Of a stretch of DNA of 17,419 nt, positions 1-7,269 are shown in pieces. The DNA comes from CAYHGV01 sp964356135 (lineage in GTDB: Bacteria; Hydrothermota; Tepidihabitantia; CAYHGV01). A program made the translations under genes and the position numbers. Below the pieces are notes generated by a model. The model did not search any database. It was not told the DNA's origin and was given only the letters and a program-made list of their open reading frames with translations. Position 1 is the stretch's first letter; each line of letters opens with the position of its first letter. The DNA lies in assembly GCA_964356135.1 (NCBI GenBank), contig CAYHGV010000064.1, forward strand, positions 1 through 17,419, in the 5' to 3' direction.

Positions 1-392
1 GGTTCACCCCAGTCATTGGCTACCGAGTCCCATTCTGAAAACCAGACATCGTAAGCCCCATAACCTCCAGTTCTCCCATAGGAAACAAAATACAATTTCT
101 TGCCGTCCTCTGTAACCGAAGGAGAGAGGTTTCGTGCATTGTCGTTAATCTGTTCCCCAAGCCTTGTCACCGAATCCCAATCAGCACCATTCCAGCGGAC
201 AACCCAGATGTCGTCGTTATGATAGCCGTCGAAATTGGTAAAATAGAGCTGATTGCCAGCGGGTGATATCCGTGCGTGATAAATATCAATTGCGTTAGGG
301 ATATCGTTTATCTGGGGTGGCAATTTCACCGGTTCCCCCCACTCGCTCCATAAAAGACATGGAAGGAAAAATAAAAGGGATATGCGTATCAT
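1..392 (-). CDS. Secreted PD40 (WD40-like) beta-propeller protein, 3' end outside window
   Basis: An open frame reads from an ATG at 390-392 to the left edge, giving about 130 residues with no stop. The first 16 or so residues (MIRISLLFFLPCLLWS) form a short signal peptide, so the protein is probably exported. Two similar units follow, each with an S-P-x-x-x-G-x-x-LYF strand (ARISPAGNQLYFTNFDG and NLSPSVTEDGKKLYFVSYG) and then a D-[ID]-W strand. This is the signature of PD40/TolB-type propeller repeats, which usually mediate protein or ligand binding in the periplasm or at the cell surface. The partner is not visible. A purine-rich GAGAAGG lies just before the ATG, and a promoter lies at 411-439. 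The full length and any other domain are unknown because the gene is cut by the window. Confidence 0.8.
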   Translation of the reverse strand, partial: MIRISLLFFLPCLLWSEWGEPVKLPPQINDIPNAIDIYHARISPAGNQLYFTNFDGYHNDDIWVVRWNGADWDSVTRLGEQINDNARNLSPSVTEDGKKLYFVSYGRTGGYGAYDVWFSEWDSVANDWGE

Positions 393-410
393 AACCTTCT
401 CGGTTTTTCT

Positions 411-439
411 ACTTTAGGTGAGAATTTATTTTTTGTCAA
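411..439 (-). promoter_or_regulatory. Sigma70-like promoter of the PD40 gene
   Basis: On the minus strand a perfect -35 box TTGACA (434-439) is followed by 17 bases and a -10 box TAAAGT (411-416, four of six consensus positions). The start codon is 18 bases further on, giving a predicted leader of about 11 bases, just long enough to hold GAGAAGG. The -35 match and ideal spacing are seen directly; activity is inferred. Confidence 0.65.
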
Positions 440-497
440 CAGCGGAACGAATATTGATATTATATTAATGACCTATATTTTATTATTTGATGGAAGT

Positions 498-595
498 GTC
501 ATTGCGAGCCCGCCGCGATTCTTGGTGGGCGAAGCAATCCCAATCATAACGGAAGGGATGAGATTGCCACGCACCCTACGGGTGCTCGCAAAGAC
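498..595. repeat. Palindromic intergenic repeat (GTCATTGCGAGC family)
   Basis: A 98-base element is bounded by near-perfect inverted ends, GTCATTGCGAGC on the left and GCTCGCAAAGAC on the right (11 of 12 positions). A second inner pair of arms (GCAATCCC against GGGATGAGATTGC) shows that the whole unit can fold back on itself. Each half has its own hairpin: GCCCGCC with GGTGGGC on the left, and GCACCC-TAC-GGGTGC (571-585, perfect) on the right. It starts 10 bases after the stop codon of the OPT transporter gene and ends before the PD40 promoter. Related units occur at 2508-2730 and 6414-6490. It carries no gene and resembles a REP- or MITE-like element; a role in ending or stabilising the OPT transcript is inferred. 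Confidence 0.75.
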
Positions 596-605
596 CGTAC
601 CCGGA

Positions 606-2408
606 TCAATTCGCTTTTTTTGTGGATAAAAGTGATACTATAACTAACAACCCGGCCATTACCAGAAAGGCAAAGGCAGAAAGGATGTTGTTTTCTGTGA
701 TTTTTAGCGGTAATTTGATGCCGACAAAGATCAAAATGGCAACGACTATGCCGATAAACGCTTCGCCGGCAATGAGCCCGGAGCTGAAGAGCGTTCCCGT
801 CTTCAACCCTCGATTTTTGACAATGAGCTGAATCAGACCGCCAATCATTATTGGCACCGATACCGCGACCGGGAGATAGATGCCGACCGCGACCGGCATC
901 ACATGGAGGCGGAAACGGGCTTTGCGCCGCTTCAAGAGCTCATCGATAACGATTATAGCGACGCCAATGATTAGCCCGAAACCAATCATAAGCCAGGGCA
1001 GCGTCTTGTGGATAAAAATTCCCTGGACAATGCCAGCGAACAGTGAAGCCTGGGGTGCGGATAGGCCGGTGCCAATGCCGTAGGAGCGGTGCAGGACGGT
1101 CAATATCGGCGCCAGGAGTAAAGCCGGCGGCACGACGCTGATGATTTGTGCCCACTGCTGAAGTTTGGGGGTCGAACCGACCAGGTAGCCGGTCTTCAAA
1201 TCCTGGGAGATGTCGCTGGCGGTGCAGGCTGCACAGCAGACCACACCCGCAACTCCCAAGGTTGCGAGGATGCCATTTTTCCCAGTCAAACCCAAGATGA
1301 GCATCAACCCGGCGGTAAAAAGGATCGTGCAGATCGTCATCCCGGATACCGGATTGTTGGAACTGCCCACTAAACCGACGATATAACTCGAGACTGCGGC
1401 AAAGAAGAAACCGGCTATCACCATCGTTATACCCATCGCGATACCGATGGCAACCGAATGGGTAAGATAGGCGTATAATATAAAAATGGGAATTACCACC
1501 AAAACCAAGCCGATGGCGATCTGCTTGGATGACATATCCTGCTCGGTCCGAATCGGCTGATAGCTGCGCCGCATATCGCGGATGCTTTTCATTGCCCCGC
1601 CCCAGACCTTGACGATCGACCACAATCCACCCACGACCATCGCTCCGATACCGATATAGCGGATTTTGGTCGACCAGAGCTCCCAGCCCGTGGTTAACGG
1701 GTCGGTAATCGGCAATCCCGAAAAGTGGCTCAAAATCGGCAAGCCGATTGCCCACGCTCCGAAACCGCCCAGGAAAACGAGGAGAGCGATATTGGGCCCG
1801 ACGATATAACCGACTCCCAACAAAGCGACCGACAGTTCCGAACCGAAATAAAAAATCGATTTGCCGAGAGTCCATGCCCATTCGATCTTGTCTTTAACGA
1901 TTAAAAATCCTTTGGAGAGGAATTTAAACAGAAATCCGACCGCGAGCCCGTAAATAATGTAGCGAATACCGGTTCCACTTTCGCCGGTTTTTAGAACTTC
2001 CGAACAGGCGACTCCTTCCGGATAAACCAATTCCCGTTTTTCGGTGATTAAAACTTTGCGCAGCGGTATCATGAACAGCACGCCTAAAAAGCCGCCCAGC
2101 AGGCCGACCAGGGTTACCGTCCCGTAGGGAAAACCTGCCCAGATCCCGGTCATCACCAGCGCGGGCATGGTGAAGACAATACCGCCCGCCAACGATTCGC
2201 CGGTCGAAGCGATGGTCTGGACAATATTATTTTCGAGAATGGTTCCGCGCTTGAATACCCCGCGTAAAATCGCCATCGACATAACTGCTGCCGGGATCGA
2301 TGCCGAGACCGTCATCCCCGCTTTCAATCCGATATAGGCATTGGCAGCGCAGAAGACAATGGCTAAAATGATTCCCAGGACCAATGCCCGGAGGGTGAAT
2401 TCTTTCAT
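606..2408 (-). CDS. OPT-family (oligopeptide-type) membrane transporter
   Basis: This 600-residue polytopic inner-membrane protein has about fourteen hydrophobic segments. It matches the bacterial oligopeptide transporter (OPT) family in length and in several signatures: NAYIGLKAGMTVSASIPAAV (23-42), STGESLAGGIVFTMPAL (68-84), SSNNPVSGMT (349-358), CTASDISQDLKTGYLVG (395-411) and LIAGEAFIGI (545-554). Family members import small peptides or metal-chelate compounds with cations; the substrate here cannot be read from sequence. The start is an ATG at 2406-2408 with no Shine-Dalgarno sequence and a TATAAT five bases upstream, which points to leaderless translation. It is a single gene with repeats on both sides: a palindrome 10 bases after its stop and a CACGAAT-type repeat directly behind its -10 box. 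No frame damage is seen. Confidence 0.93.
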   Translation of the reverse strand: MKEFTLRALVLGIILAIVFCAANAYIGLKAGMTVSASIPAAVMSMAILRGVFKRGTILENNIVQTIASTGESLAGGIVFTMPALVMTGIWAGFPYGTVTLVGLLGGFLGVLFMIPLRKVLITEKRELVYPEGVACSEVLKTGESGTGIRYIIYGLAVGFLFKFLSKGFLIVKDKIEWAWTLGKSIFYFGSELSVALLGVGYIVGPNIALLVFLGGFGAWAIGLPILSHFSGLPITDPLTTGWELWSTKIRYIGIGAMVVGGLWSIVKVWGGAMKSIRDMRRSYQPIRTEQDMSSKQIAIGLVLVVIPIFILYAYLTHSVAIGIAMGITMVIAGFFFAAVSSYIVGLVGSSNNPVSGMTICTILFTAGLMLILGLTGKNGILATLGVAGVVCCAACTASDISQDLKTGYLVGSTPKLQQWAQIISVVPPALLLAPILTVLHRSYGIGTGLSAPQASLFAGIVQGIFIHKTLPWLMIGFGLIIGVAIIVIDELLKRRKARFRLHVMPVAVGIYLPVAVSVPIMIGGLIQLIVKNRGLKTGTLFSSGLIAGEAFIGIVVAILIFVGIKLPLKITENNILSAFAFLVMAGLLVIVSLLSTKKAN

Positions 2409-2413
2409 GAAAG

Positions 2414-2443
2414 ATTATACTGTAACCACGAATTCGCCTCCAA
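2414..2443 (-). promoter_or_regulatory. Promoter of the OPT gene, consensus -10 box
   Basis: A perfect -10 box TATAAT (minus strand, 2414-2419) lies five bases before the OPT start codon. The best -35 candidate is TTGGAG (2438-2443, spacer 18), only three of six consensus positions, and it lies within the CACGAAT repeat. Transcription would begin at or within a base or two of the ATG. The -10 box is clear; the -35 is weak and may have been altered by repeat insertion. Confidence 0.5.
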
Positions 2444-2474
2444 AGGAGACGTGCCACGAATAGACACGAATAAT
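2424..2474. repeat. CACGAAT-type intergenic repeat with inserted hairpin
   Basis: The unit reads AACCACGAATT, then an inserted hairpin (CTCC-AAA-GGAG, 2438-2448, inside a longer imperfect stem), then CCACGAATAGACACGAATAA. The repeated word CACGAAT occurs three times. It belongs to the loose family of ACCACnGA/ACACnGA intergenic repeats also represented at 2764-2811, 10760-10823 and 12087-12188. It lies directly upstream of the OPT -10 box. No coding content is supported. Confidence 0.55.
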
Positions 2475-2485
2475 AGGTGATGGGG

Positions 2486-2748
2486 CTTGTCCAAAAAGTC
2501 TTGTTCTGTCATTGCGAGCGACTCCTTCACTTTCGCCTCGTTTCGAGGCGCTGTCATTCCGAGCGGAGCGAGGAATCTCTTCTTTTCGTTCAGGGTAAAC
2601 TCCAGGAGCGTGGGAACCTTAGTATTTTCAACAATTTTCATGAGATTGCTTCGTCGTCCCGTACTTTTGAATTTAGCTTGCATAGTTTGGCTTAACCGAA
2701 AATCATAGAAAGTGCGGGACTCCTCGCAATTACGTTTTTAGACAAACT
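2486..2748. repeat. Compound palindromic element with TTGTCCAAAAA-type inverted ends
   Basis: This 263-base element fills most of the 452-base gap between the GGDEF and OPT genes. Its ends are inverted copies: TTGTCCAAAAAGT on the left and, read on the other strand, TTGTCTAAAAACGT on the right. Next inward are CATTGCGAG (left) and CTCGCAAT (right), linking it to the repeat at 498-595. Inside are a perfect hairpin GCCTCG-TTT-CGAGGC (2535-2549) and an ATTCC...GGAAT palindrome around GAGCGGAGCGA (about 2556-2576). A second element is nested at 2658-2718. Open frames across it in all directions only translate the repeat. It looks like a non-autonomous mobile element or a decayed composite. Confidence 0.65.
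2658..2718. repeat. Small palindromic element nested inside the larger repeat
   Basis: Inverted ends CCCGTACTTT (2658-2667) and AAAGTGCGGG (2709-2718) match at nine of ten positions and enclose 41 bases. The unit interrupts what would otherwise be the right arm of the GTCATTGCGAG-type repeat, which reads GAGATTGCTTCGTCGT before it and ACTCCTCGCAAT after it. A related junction (GCGAGTCCCGCAC) recurs at 6420-6432. Confidence 0.5.
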
Positions 2749-2763
2749 CGATGTGTTATTTTT

Positions 2764-2811
2764 TCTGCGTCCATCTGTGTCGGTACCCCTTGGTGCCGGT
2801 ATCTGTGGTTC
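2764..2811. repeat. CTGTG-type intergenic repeat with inserted hairpin
   Basis: The unit reads TCTGCGTCCATCTGTGTC, then a hairpin (GGTACC-CCTT-GGTGCC, 2782-2797, one G-T pair), then GGTATCTGTGGTTC. It is the opposite-strand counterpart of the CACGAAT/CACAGATT family. The bases after it, to 2860, hold decayed further words of the same kind (ATCTGTGTATATCGGTG, CAGTGTTCATTGGTG) running into the stop codon of the GGDEF gene. No gene is supported here. Confidence 0.5.
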
Positions 2812-2860
2812 CAATAATCATAAAGTAGTATTATCTGTGTATATCGGTGTTTTTAATTTT

Positions 2861-4882
2861 TCAGTGTTCATTGGTGAATACTTTGGGCAGCGCCACCACC
2901 CGGTTCCTGCCCTCGGCTTTTGCCTGGTACAGCGCCCGGTCGGCAGAGCTGATAAGCTGCCATTTTTTTTGTCCGGCGGAAGGAAAATGGGCAACCCCAA
3001 TACTTGCGGTTACTCTCACCTCGGTCTCCTGTAACCGGAACGAGAGGCGGTTAATCGTTTGGCGGACGGTTTCGGCGTGCTCAACCCCGTGTTGAAGGTT
3101 GGAATTCGGGATAATGATCGCAAATTCTTCACCGCCGTAGCGGGCGGCAATCGAACCGGGAAGCGAAGCCAGAACCTTCGCCAGCTTTTCCAGCACTGTA
3201 TCTCCAGCCGGATGACCAAACCGGTCGTTGAGCTCTTTGAAATGGTCGACGTCTAACAGGAGCAACACCAGTTCTTTTGAGCGGGTCAGTTCTTCATCCA
3301 ATAGCTCCTGGAATTTCCGGTGATTAAAGAGCCCGGTCAGGCTGTCGCGGATTGCCAGATCGGCGATCTGTTCATAAAGCTGCGCCCGGATCAACGCCAC
3401 CGAAAGCAGCGAGCCGACCAGTTTCATGATTGTTGCATCCTGTTCAGTAAAAATTGGCAGTCCGTTTTTTTCAAGCCAAAGCACGCCAATGCACCGTTCG
3501 TCTTTAACGGTCGGTGTCCCGAGAAAAGAACGGCCCGTGGTTTTCGGTTCATTCGGTGCCAGCCGGCAGGTGGTCTTTTCGCCCAGATTGTGGTTGATGA
3601 GATATTTATTATGCCGTGCCACCCAGCCGACCAGGCCATCATCGAGGTTGAATGTCAAGCCTGGTTTAATCGTTCCCGCCCCCTGGTATGCCTGGACCGT
3701 TCCGGTTCCAGTGGTTCGGTCGATCTGGGCGTACCCCAGCTGGTCTGGTTTGAAAAGGGTGGTGACGACGGAAAGAGCCGATGCCAAGACAGCATCGGTT
3801 TGTATCTCTTTTAAGAGGCTCGAGGAAAGTTCGGACAGAGCGGAAAAGCGGAGTGCTTCTCGATGGACGGTTTCATACGCGCGGAGGGTATCAACCAGAA
3901 CCGCGACGATCCGGGCAAGGGCAAGCAGTCCATCCCGGGCGTCGCTTTCGAAGCGGTTATCGGTTTTAGAATCGATCGCAATCACTCCCAAAAGGTTTTC
4001 GTGTAAGAGAATTGGCACCGCCACAAACGACCGAAGAGGAATCGGCTGGGAATAGTAACCGAGCGTCCGGGCGTCCTGAACGAAATCGGAGACGAGCAGC
4101 GGTTTTCGCTCTTTTCCCACCCAGCTTATGAACCCTTGTCCGGGATGTATTTCGGCTTGGGGGCGGAACGATGGGTCAGATGACCAGCCTTCGACCAGGA
4201 CGAAATTTTCTCCCCGATTTAAAAAGACGGCAACCGAATTAGGGTTGAAAAGTTCTTTGACCGTTTGGACGACCGAACGGAGCGAGGTTTCGATATCGAC
4301 GGTGGGAGCTACGGCGGTGAGCGGTTGGCTGATGATCGGCCGGTTGTTCTCCCCGGGTCGGACCAGTCCCTGTTTGGCGAGAAAACCGGCGAGTTTGGTC
4401 TCCAGATTGTTCCGGATATTTCTCTCGCGGTACAGAAAAAACCCGACCAGCGCGGCGAAGATTATGACCGGCAGTAATAATAAGAGGTTGGAGATTTGGT
4501 GGTGAAAATAATTGGAGCTGGCTTCGGTTATGACAATGAAAGCAGCGGCAAGTATAAAATCTTGTTTAAGGAATAAAAGACCGATAAGAAAAATAAGGAT
4601 ATAATAAAAGAAGAACAGGAACGAAGCGGTTGAACCGGTAAGCTGAATTGAGAAATTGGTGAGGAGGAGACCGAGGGCAAGGGTCAGGAGTGATGGTTTC
4701 TTAAAGAGGAGAAAAATGGCGACGAGTGGAAAGACGATAAACAGATAAAAGAATCGGCTGGTTGAGAAGAACAACCCAAAAAATGTACAAAAAAAATAGC
4801 CGGAGCCGATGACGAGCGGAATAAGAATCGTGAATTTCTTATTCCCACTCAATCGTTGCAGGCGGCTTCGAAGTGACATCAT
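2861..4882 (-). CDS. Membrane-anchored GAF-GAF-GGDEF probable diguanylate cyclase
   Basis: The product is about 673 residues. The N-terminal 150 residues form about six hydrophobic helices, followed by two GAF-like sensor domains (roughly 200-335 and 362-500) and a C-terminal GGDEF domain (about 510-665). The catalytic loop reads RYGGEEF (583-589 counted from the upstream TTG), an active-type variant, and the metal-binding aspartate is in LLDVDHFK. The predicted reaction is condensation of two GTP to cyclic di-GMP at the inner membrane. The RxxD inhibitory site expected just before the loop is absent (LPGS instead). The ATG at 4880-4882 is preferred; another ATG follows at 4877-4879 and a TTG lies at 4886-4888. 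Any of these overlaps the 3' end of guaA by 41-50 bases, so translation is probably coupled. No Shine-Dalgarno sequence or separate promoter is seen. Confidence 0.9.
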   Translation of the reverse strand: MMSLRSRLQRLSGNKKFTILIPLVIGSGYFFCTFFGLFFSTSRFFYLFIVFPLVAIFLLFKKPSLLTLALGLLLTNFSIQLTGSTASFLFFFYYILIFLIGLLFLKQDFILAAAFIVITEASSNYFHHQISNLLLLLPVIIFAALVGFFLYRERNIRNNLETKLAGFLAKQGLVRPGENNRPIISQPLTAVAPTVDIETSLRSVVQTVKELFNPNSVAVFLNRGENFVLVEGWSSDPSFRPQAEIHPGQGFISWVGKERKPLLVSDFVQDARTLGYYSQPIPLRSFVAVPILLHENLLGVIAIDSKTDNRFESDARDGLLALARIVAVLVDTLRAYETVHREALRFSALSELSSSLLKEIQTDAVLASALSVVTTLFKPDQLGYAQIDRTTGTGTVQAYQGAGTIKPGLTFNLDDGLVGWVARHNKYLINHNLGEKTTCRLAPNEPKTTGRSFLGTPTVKDERCIGVLWLEKNGLPIFTEQDATIMKLVGSLLSVALIRAQLYEQIADLAIRDSLTGLFNHRKFQELLDEELTRSKELVLLLLDVDHFKELNDRFGHPAGDTVLEKLAKVLASLPGSIAARYGGEEFAIIIPNSNLQHGVEHAETVRQTINRLSFRLQETEVRVTASIGVAHFPSAGQKKWQLISSADRALYQAKAEGRNRVVALPKVFTNEH

Positions 4883-6356
4883 AGACAACCCGGTTGATTC
4901 TTTCTACCTCATTGACGATTCGATTGGCAATCCGCTCGAGCACCGGATAGGGGAGGCGCGCCCAATCTGCGGTCATGCCGTCTTGCGATTCGACCGCGCG
5001 CAGAGCGACGACGTTCTCATATGTCCGCTGGTCGCCCATCACCCCCGAGCTTCTCACCGGCAGCAAGACGGCAAAGACCTGCCAGAGTTTCGGTTCCAAC
5101 CCTGATTTTCTTATTTCGTCGATGATAATTTGGTCGGCTTGCTTCAGTATTACCAGCCGTTGTTTGGTCACCGAGCCGATGATCCGGACCGCCAGGCCTG
5201 GACCGGGAAACGGGTGGCGCAACCGTAAAACCGGCGGGACACCCAAGTAGCGGGCAATCTTGCGCACCTCATCTTTGAAAAGTTCGCGTAACGGTTCGAC
5301 CAGTTGTAAGCGCATCCGCCGGGGTAAGCCGCCGACATTATGGTGCGATTTGATACGGGCGGCGGGTCCGATTCCACCGCCGCTCTCAATGACATCGGGG
5401 TAGATGGTTCCCTGGGCTAAGAATTTGACATTGCCGATGCGCCGGGCTTCCCGTTCGAACAGTTCGATAAAAACCCTGCCGATGATGTGTCGTTTTGTTT
5501 CCGGGTCGCGCACCCCGACCAGCCGGTCGAGGAACGGTTTTCGGCCTTCCGCGACCCGCAGGTGTAACCGCGGTTTGAAGAAACCGACGATTTCTTCTTT
5601 TTCGCCTTCGCGTAACAGTCCGTTATCGACGAAAATCGGAAAAAGCTGTTCGGGAACCGCCTTGGCAACTAACAGGGCAGTGACCGTCGAATCGATACCG
5701 CCGGAAAGACCGCAGATGACATTTTTATCTCCTACCCGTGCCCGAATTTCTTCGGCTTTGAGCTTAATAAATGAGCTCAAGCGCCAGTTCTTTTGAGCGT
5801 GGCAGATCGTAAATAGAAAATTATTAATGATTTTTTTCCCTGCTTCGGTATGGGAGACCTCGGGATGGAACTGCAGTCCATAGAACCTGCCGTTGGTGAT
5901 GGCAGCATACGGACAGGTTTCGGTTCGGGCTAACGAATGAAAACCTCTGGGTAGCGTCTCGACCTCGTCGCCGTGGCTCATCCAGACGACGGTCGATTTT
6001 TTCAACCCTTTGAATATTCCGGTCGGACGGGCTATGCGAAGAACCCGCTTACCGTATTCGCGGGTGGTGCGCCGTTTGACCTTGGCGCCGAAGTGGTGAC
6101 CGATGAGCTGGTGGCCATAGCAGATGCCGAGAATAGGAATACCGAGGCGGTAAATCCCCGGGTCGGGCAGATGTCTGTCTTCGTAGACCGAAGCCGGTCC
6201 GCCGGACAGGACCAGGCCGTAGGGATTTTTTTTCTTGAGCTCAGCGGCGTTGGTCCGATAGGAGAGTATTTCTGAAAAAACTTGGTGCTCGCGGATGCGA
6301 CGGCAGATGAGCTGGGTATACTGGGAACCGAAGTCGAGAACCAAAACACCGCGCAT
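4839..6356 (-). CDS. guaA: GMP synthase (glutamine-hydrolysing)
   Basis: GuaA converts XMP, ATP and glutamine to GMP in the cytoplasm, the last step of de novo GMP synthesis. The 505-residue length is typical. The N-terminal class I glutamine amidotransferase domain has the nucleophile in LGICYGHQ (Cys79) and the His-Glu pair in FHPE (164-166). The ATP pyrophosphatase domain carries the P-loop SGGIDS (218-223), and the dimerisation domain ends in the family's characteristic DVTSKPPATIEWE. The ATG at 6354-6356 has no Shine-Dalgarno sequence; a TTGACA/TATGAT promoter ends five bases before it, which suggests a leaderless mRNA. The gene downstream is the GGDEF protein, overlapping by about 44 bases, so GMP synthesis and a GTP-consuming signalling enzyme share a transcript. 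purH, another purine gene, lies about 2.8 kb upstream. Confidence 0.97.
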   Translation of the reverse strand: MRGVLVLDFGSQYTQLICRRIREHQVFSEILSYRTNAAELKKKNPYGLVLSGGPASVYEDRHLPDPGIYRLGIPILGICYGHQLIGHHFGAKVKRRTTREYGKRVLRIARPTGIFKGLKKSTVVWMSHGDEVETLPRGFHSLARTETCPYAAITNGRFYGLQFHPEVSHTEAGKKIINNFLFTICHAQKNWRLSSFIKLKAEEIRARVGDKNVICGLSGGIDSTVTALLVAKAVPEQLFPIFVDNGLLREGEKEEIVGFFKPRLHLRVAEGRKPFLDRLVGVRDPETKRHIIGRVFIELFEREARRIGNVKFLAQGTIYPDVIESGGGIGPAARIKSHHNVGGLPRRMRLQLVEPLRELFKDEVRKIARYLGVPPVLRLRHPFPGPGLAVRIIGSVTKQRLVILKQADQIIIDEIRKSGLEPKLWQVFAVLLPVRSSGVMGDQRTYENVVALRAVESQDGMTADWARLPYPVLERIANRIVNEVERINRVVYDVTSKPPATIEWE

Positions 6357-6361
6357 AGCCT

Positions 6362-6389
6362 ATCATAGGAAAGAACTACACTCTGTCAA
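6362..6389 (-). promoter_or_regulatory. Promoter of guaA, predicted leaderless
   Basis: On the minus strand a perfect -35 box TTGACA (6384-6389) is followed by a 16-base spacer and a -10 box TATGAT (6362-6367, five of six). The guaA ATG begins five bases later, so initiation at the usual 6-7 bases beyond the -10 falls on or next to the start codon. Confidence 0.75.
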
Positions 6390-6413
6390 GCATACCTGGA
6401 GTTGTTCCTATTT

Positions 6414-6490
6414 GTCATTGCGAGTCCCGCACCTGAACATCATGGAGGAATTCATGCCTTCAAATCCAAAAGCAAGTATGGTTAGCGGGA
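6414..6490. repeat. Partial copy of the GTCATTGCGAG repeat joined to a CCCGCAC element
   Basis: GTCATTGCGAG (6414-6424) runs straight into TCCCGCAC, the same junction that appears inverted at 2711-2730 (GTAATTGCGAGGAGTCCCGCAC on the opposite strand, written here without a break because it is the comparison). TCCCGC (6425-6430) and GCGGGA (6485-6490) are inverted arms around 54 bases. The left arm of the outer repeat is present but no matching right end is seen, so the copy is incomplete. It lies between the stop codon of the 205-residue membrane protein and the guaA promoter. The rest of the gap (6491-6629) is AT-rich and holds nothing I recognise. Confidence 0.45.
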
Positions 6491-6629
6491 TGAAGTAGAG
6501 CGCCAATCTCATATTATCTATAATTAATTAAATACGGTGTCCCCTGAACCAAACAGCTCGTGGGTTTTCAGAGTTATTTGGGAGACTGCAAGTGCTTTGA
6601 ATGACTAGGTGGTTTATTTTTCCCGTTGG

Positions 6630-7247
6630 TCAGGAGTTAACGAGCACTTTGACACTATGCCGTCCCCAGAGTAGCCAGCAGAGAAAGTCAGCAATTCCTA
6701 ATCCAGTAGGCCCGATAAAAAAAGAAATGGGAGAAAACCCAAGTCTAAGAAACAGTGAACCATACAACCCCCCACAAATTAATAAAAGCAGTAAAAATGC
6801 AAACTGTGAACCTATAGTAAAAGAATGGAAAATTAACCAATTCAGAAATCGCGTGAAGCGTCTGGCTCGGTAAGGATAAAGAATACTTCCCCACGGAAAC
6901 CGCCAAGGAAAATCGGGTTCTCTATGGTGGACACTCCATTGCTCTGCATATTCGGAGTCTTTAAGGATCCTGATTAGTCGAGCCAATCCTGTGCTTAATT
7001 CTAAACGCCTGATGGCGCTTGCAACTACTCCTATCAAAAAGCCACTAATCAATATAGGTGTTAAATAGAGTAAGCGAACATTATGTTCTACCACGCCAAA
7101 AATCACAGAAAGGAGTAAAGAAATACCCCCAATATAAAGTGAAATACCGAGCGACAAGTTTAAAAATTGCCTGATGAGAACAATAGCTTGATTATCAACA
7201 TTAGAAGGTTTTGGATTCATTTTTAGCTTTTGTTCAAAGTATTCCAC
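6630..7247 (-). CDS. Four-helix membrane protein of unknown function behind the RHS tail
   Basis: The frame encodes 205 residues from a GTG at 7245-7247, or 196 from the ATG at 7218-7220 (MNPKPSN), which I find the likelier start; neither has a clear ribosome-binding site. Hydrophobic helices lie at about 28-52, 58-78, 140-163 and 170-192, with a basic cytoplasmic-type loop between pairs (RRLELSTGLARLIRILKD, then RARRFTR). I do not recognise a family. It starts 22 bases after the stop codon of the RHS C-terminal frame, so the two are probably co-transcribed. In polymorphic toxin loci the gene directly after an RHS toxin tail is usually the immunity gene, and membrane-embedded immunity proteins are known; that role is inferred from position only. 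Its base composition looks more AT-rich than its neighbours, in keeping with acquisition by transfer. Confidence 0.7.
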   Translation of the reverse strand: MEYFEQKLKMNPKPSNVDNQAIVLIRQFLNLSLGISLYIGGISLLLSVIFGVVEHNVRLLYLTPILISGFLIGVVASAIRRLELSTGLARLIRILKDSEYAEQWSVHHREPDFPWRFPWGSILYPYRARRFTRFLNWLIFHSFTIGSQFAFLLLLLICGGLYGSLFLRLGFSPISFFIGPTGLGIADFLCWLLWGRHSVKVLVNS

Positions 7248-7269
7248 ACATAGGAATTAGTTCAAGTTA

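Noticed and set aside
940..1881. A 313-codon open frame on the minus strand
   Set aside because: It lies wholly inside the OPT transporter gene in another frame and its protein has no membrane or domain pattern of its own.
2405..2708. Overlapping open frames on both strands, including one with the peptide word HSERSEES
   Set aside because: They are translations of the palindromic repeat at 2486-2748; there is no start signal, and all directions are open because of the repeat composition.
2753..3256. Plus-strand open frames at the 3' end of the GGDEF gene
   Set aside because: They are antisense to the conserved GGDEF domain and have no homology signal that I can see.
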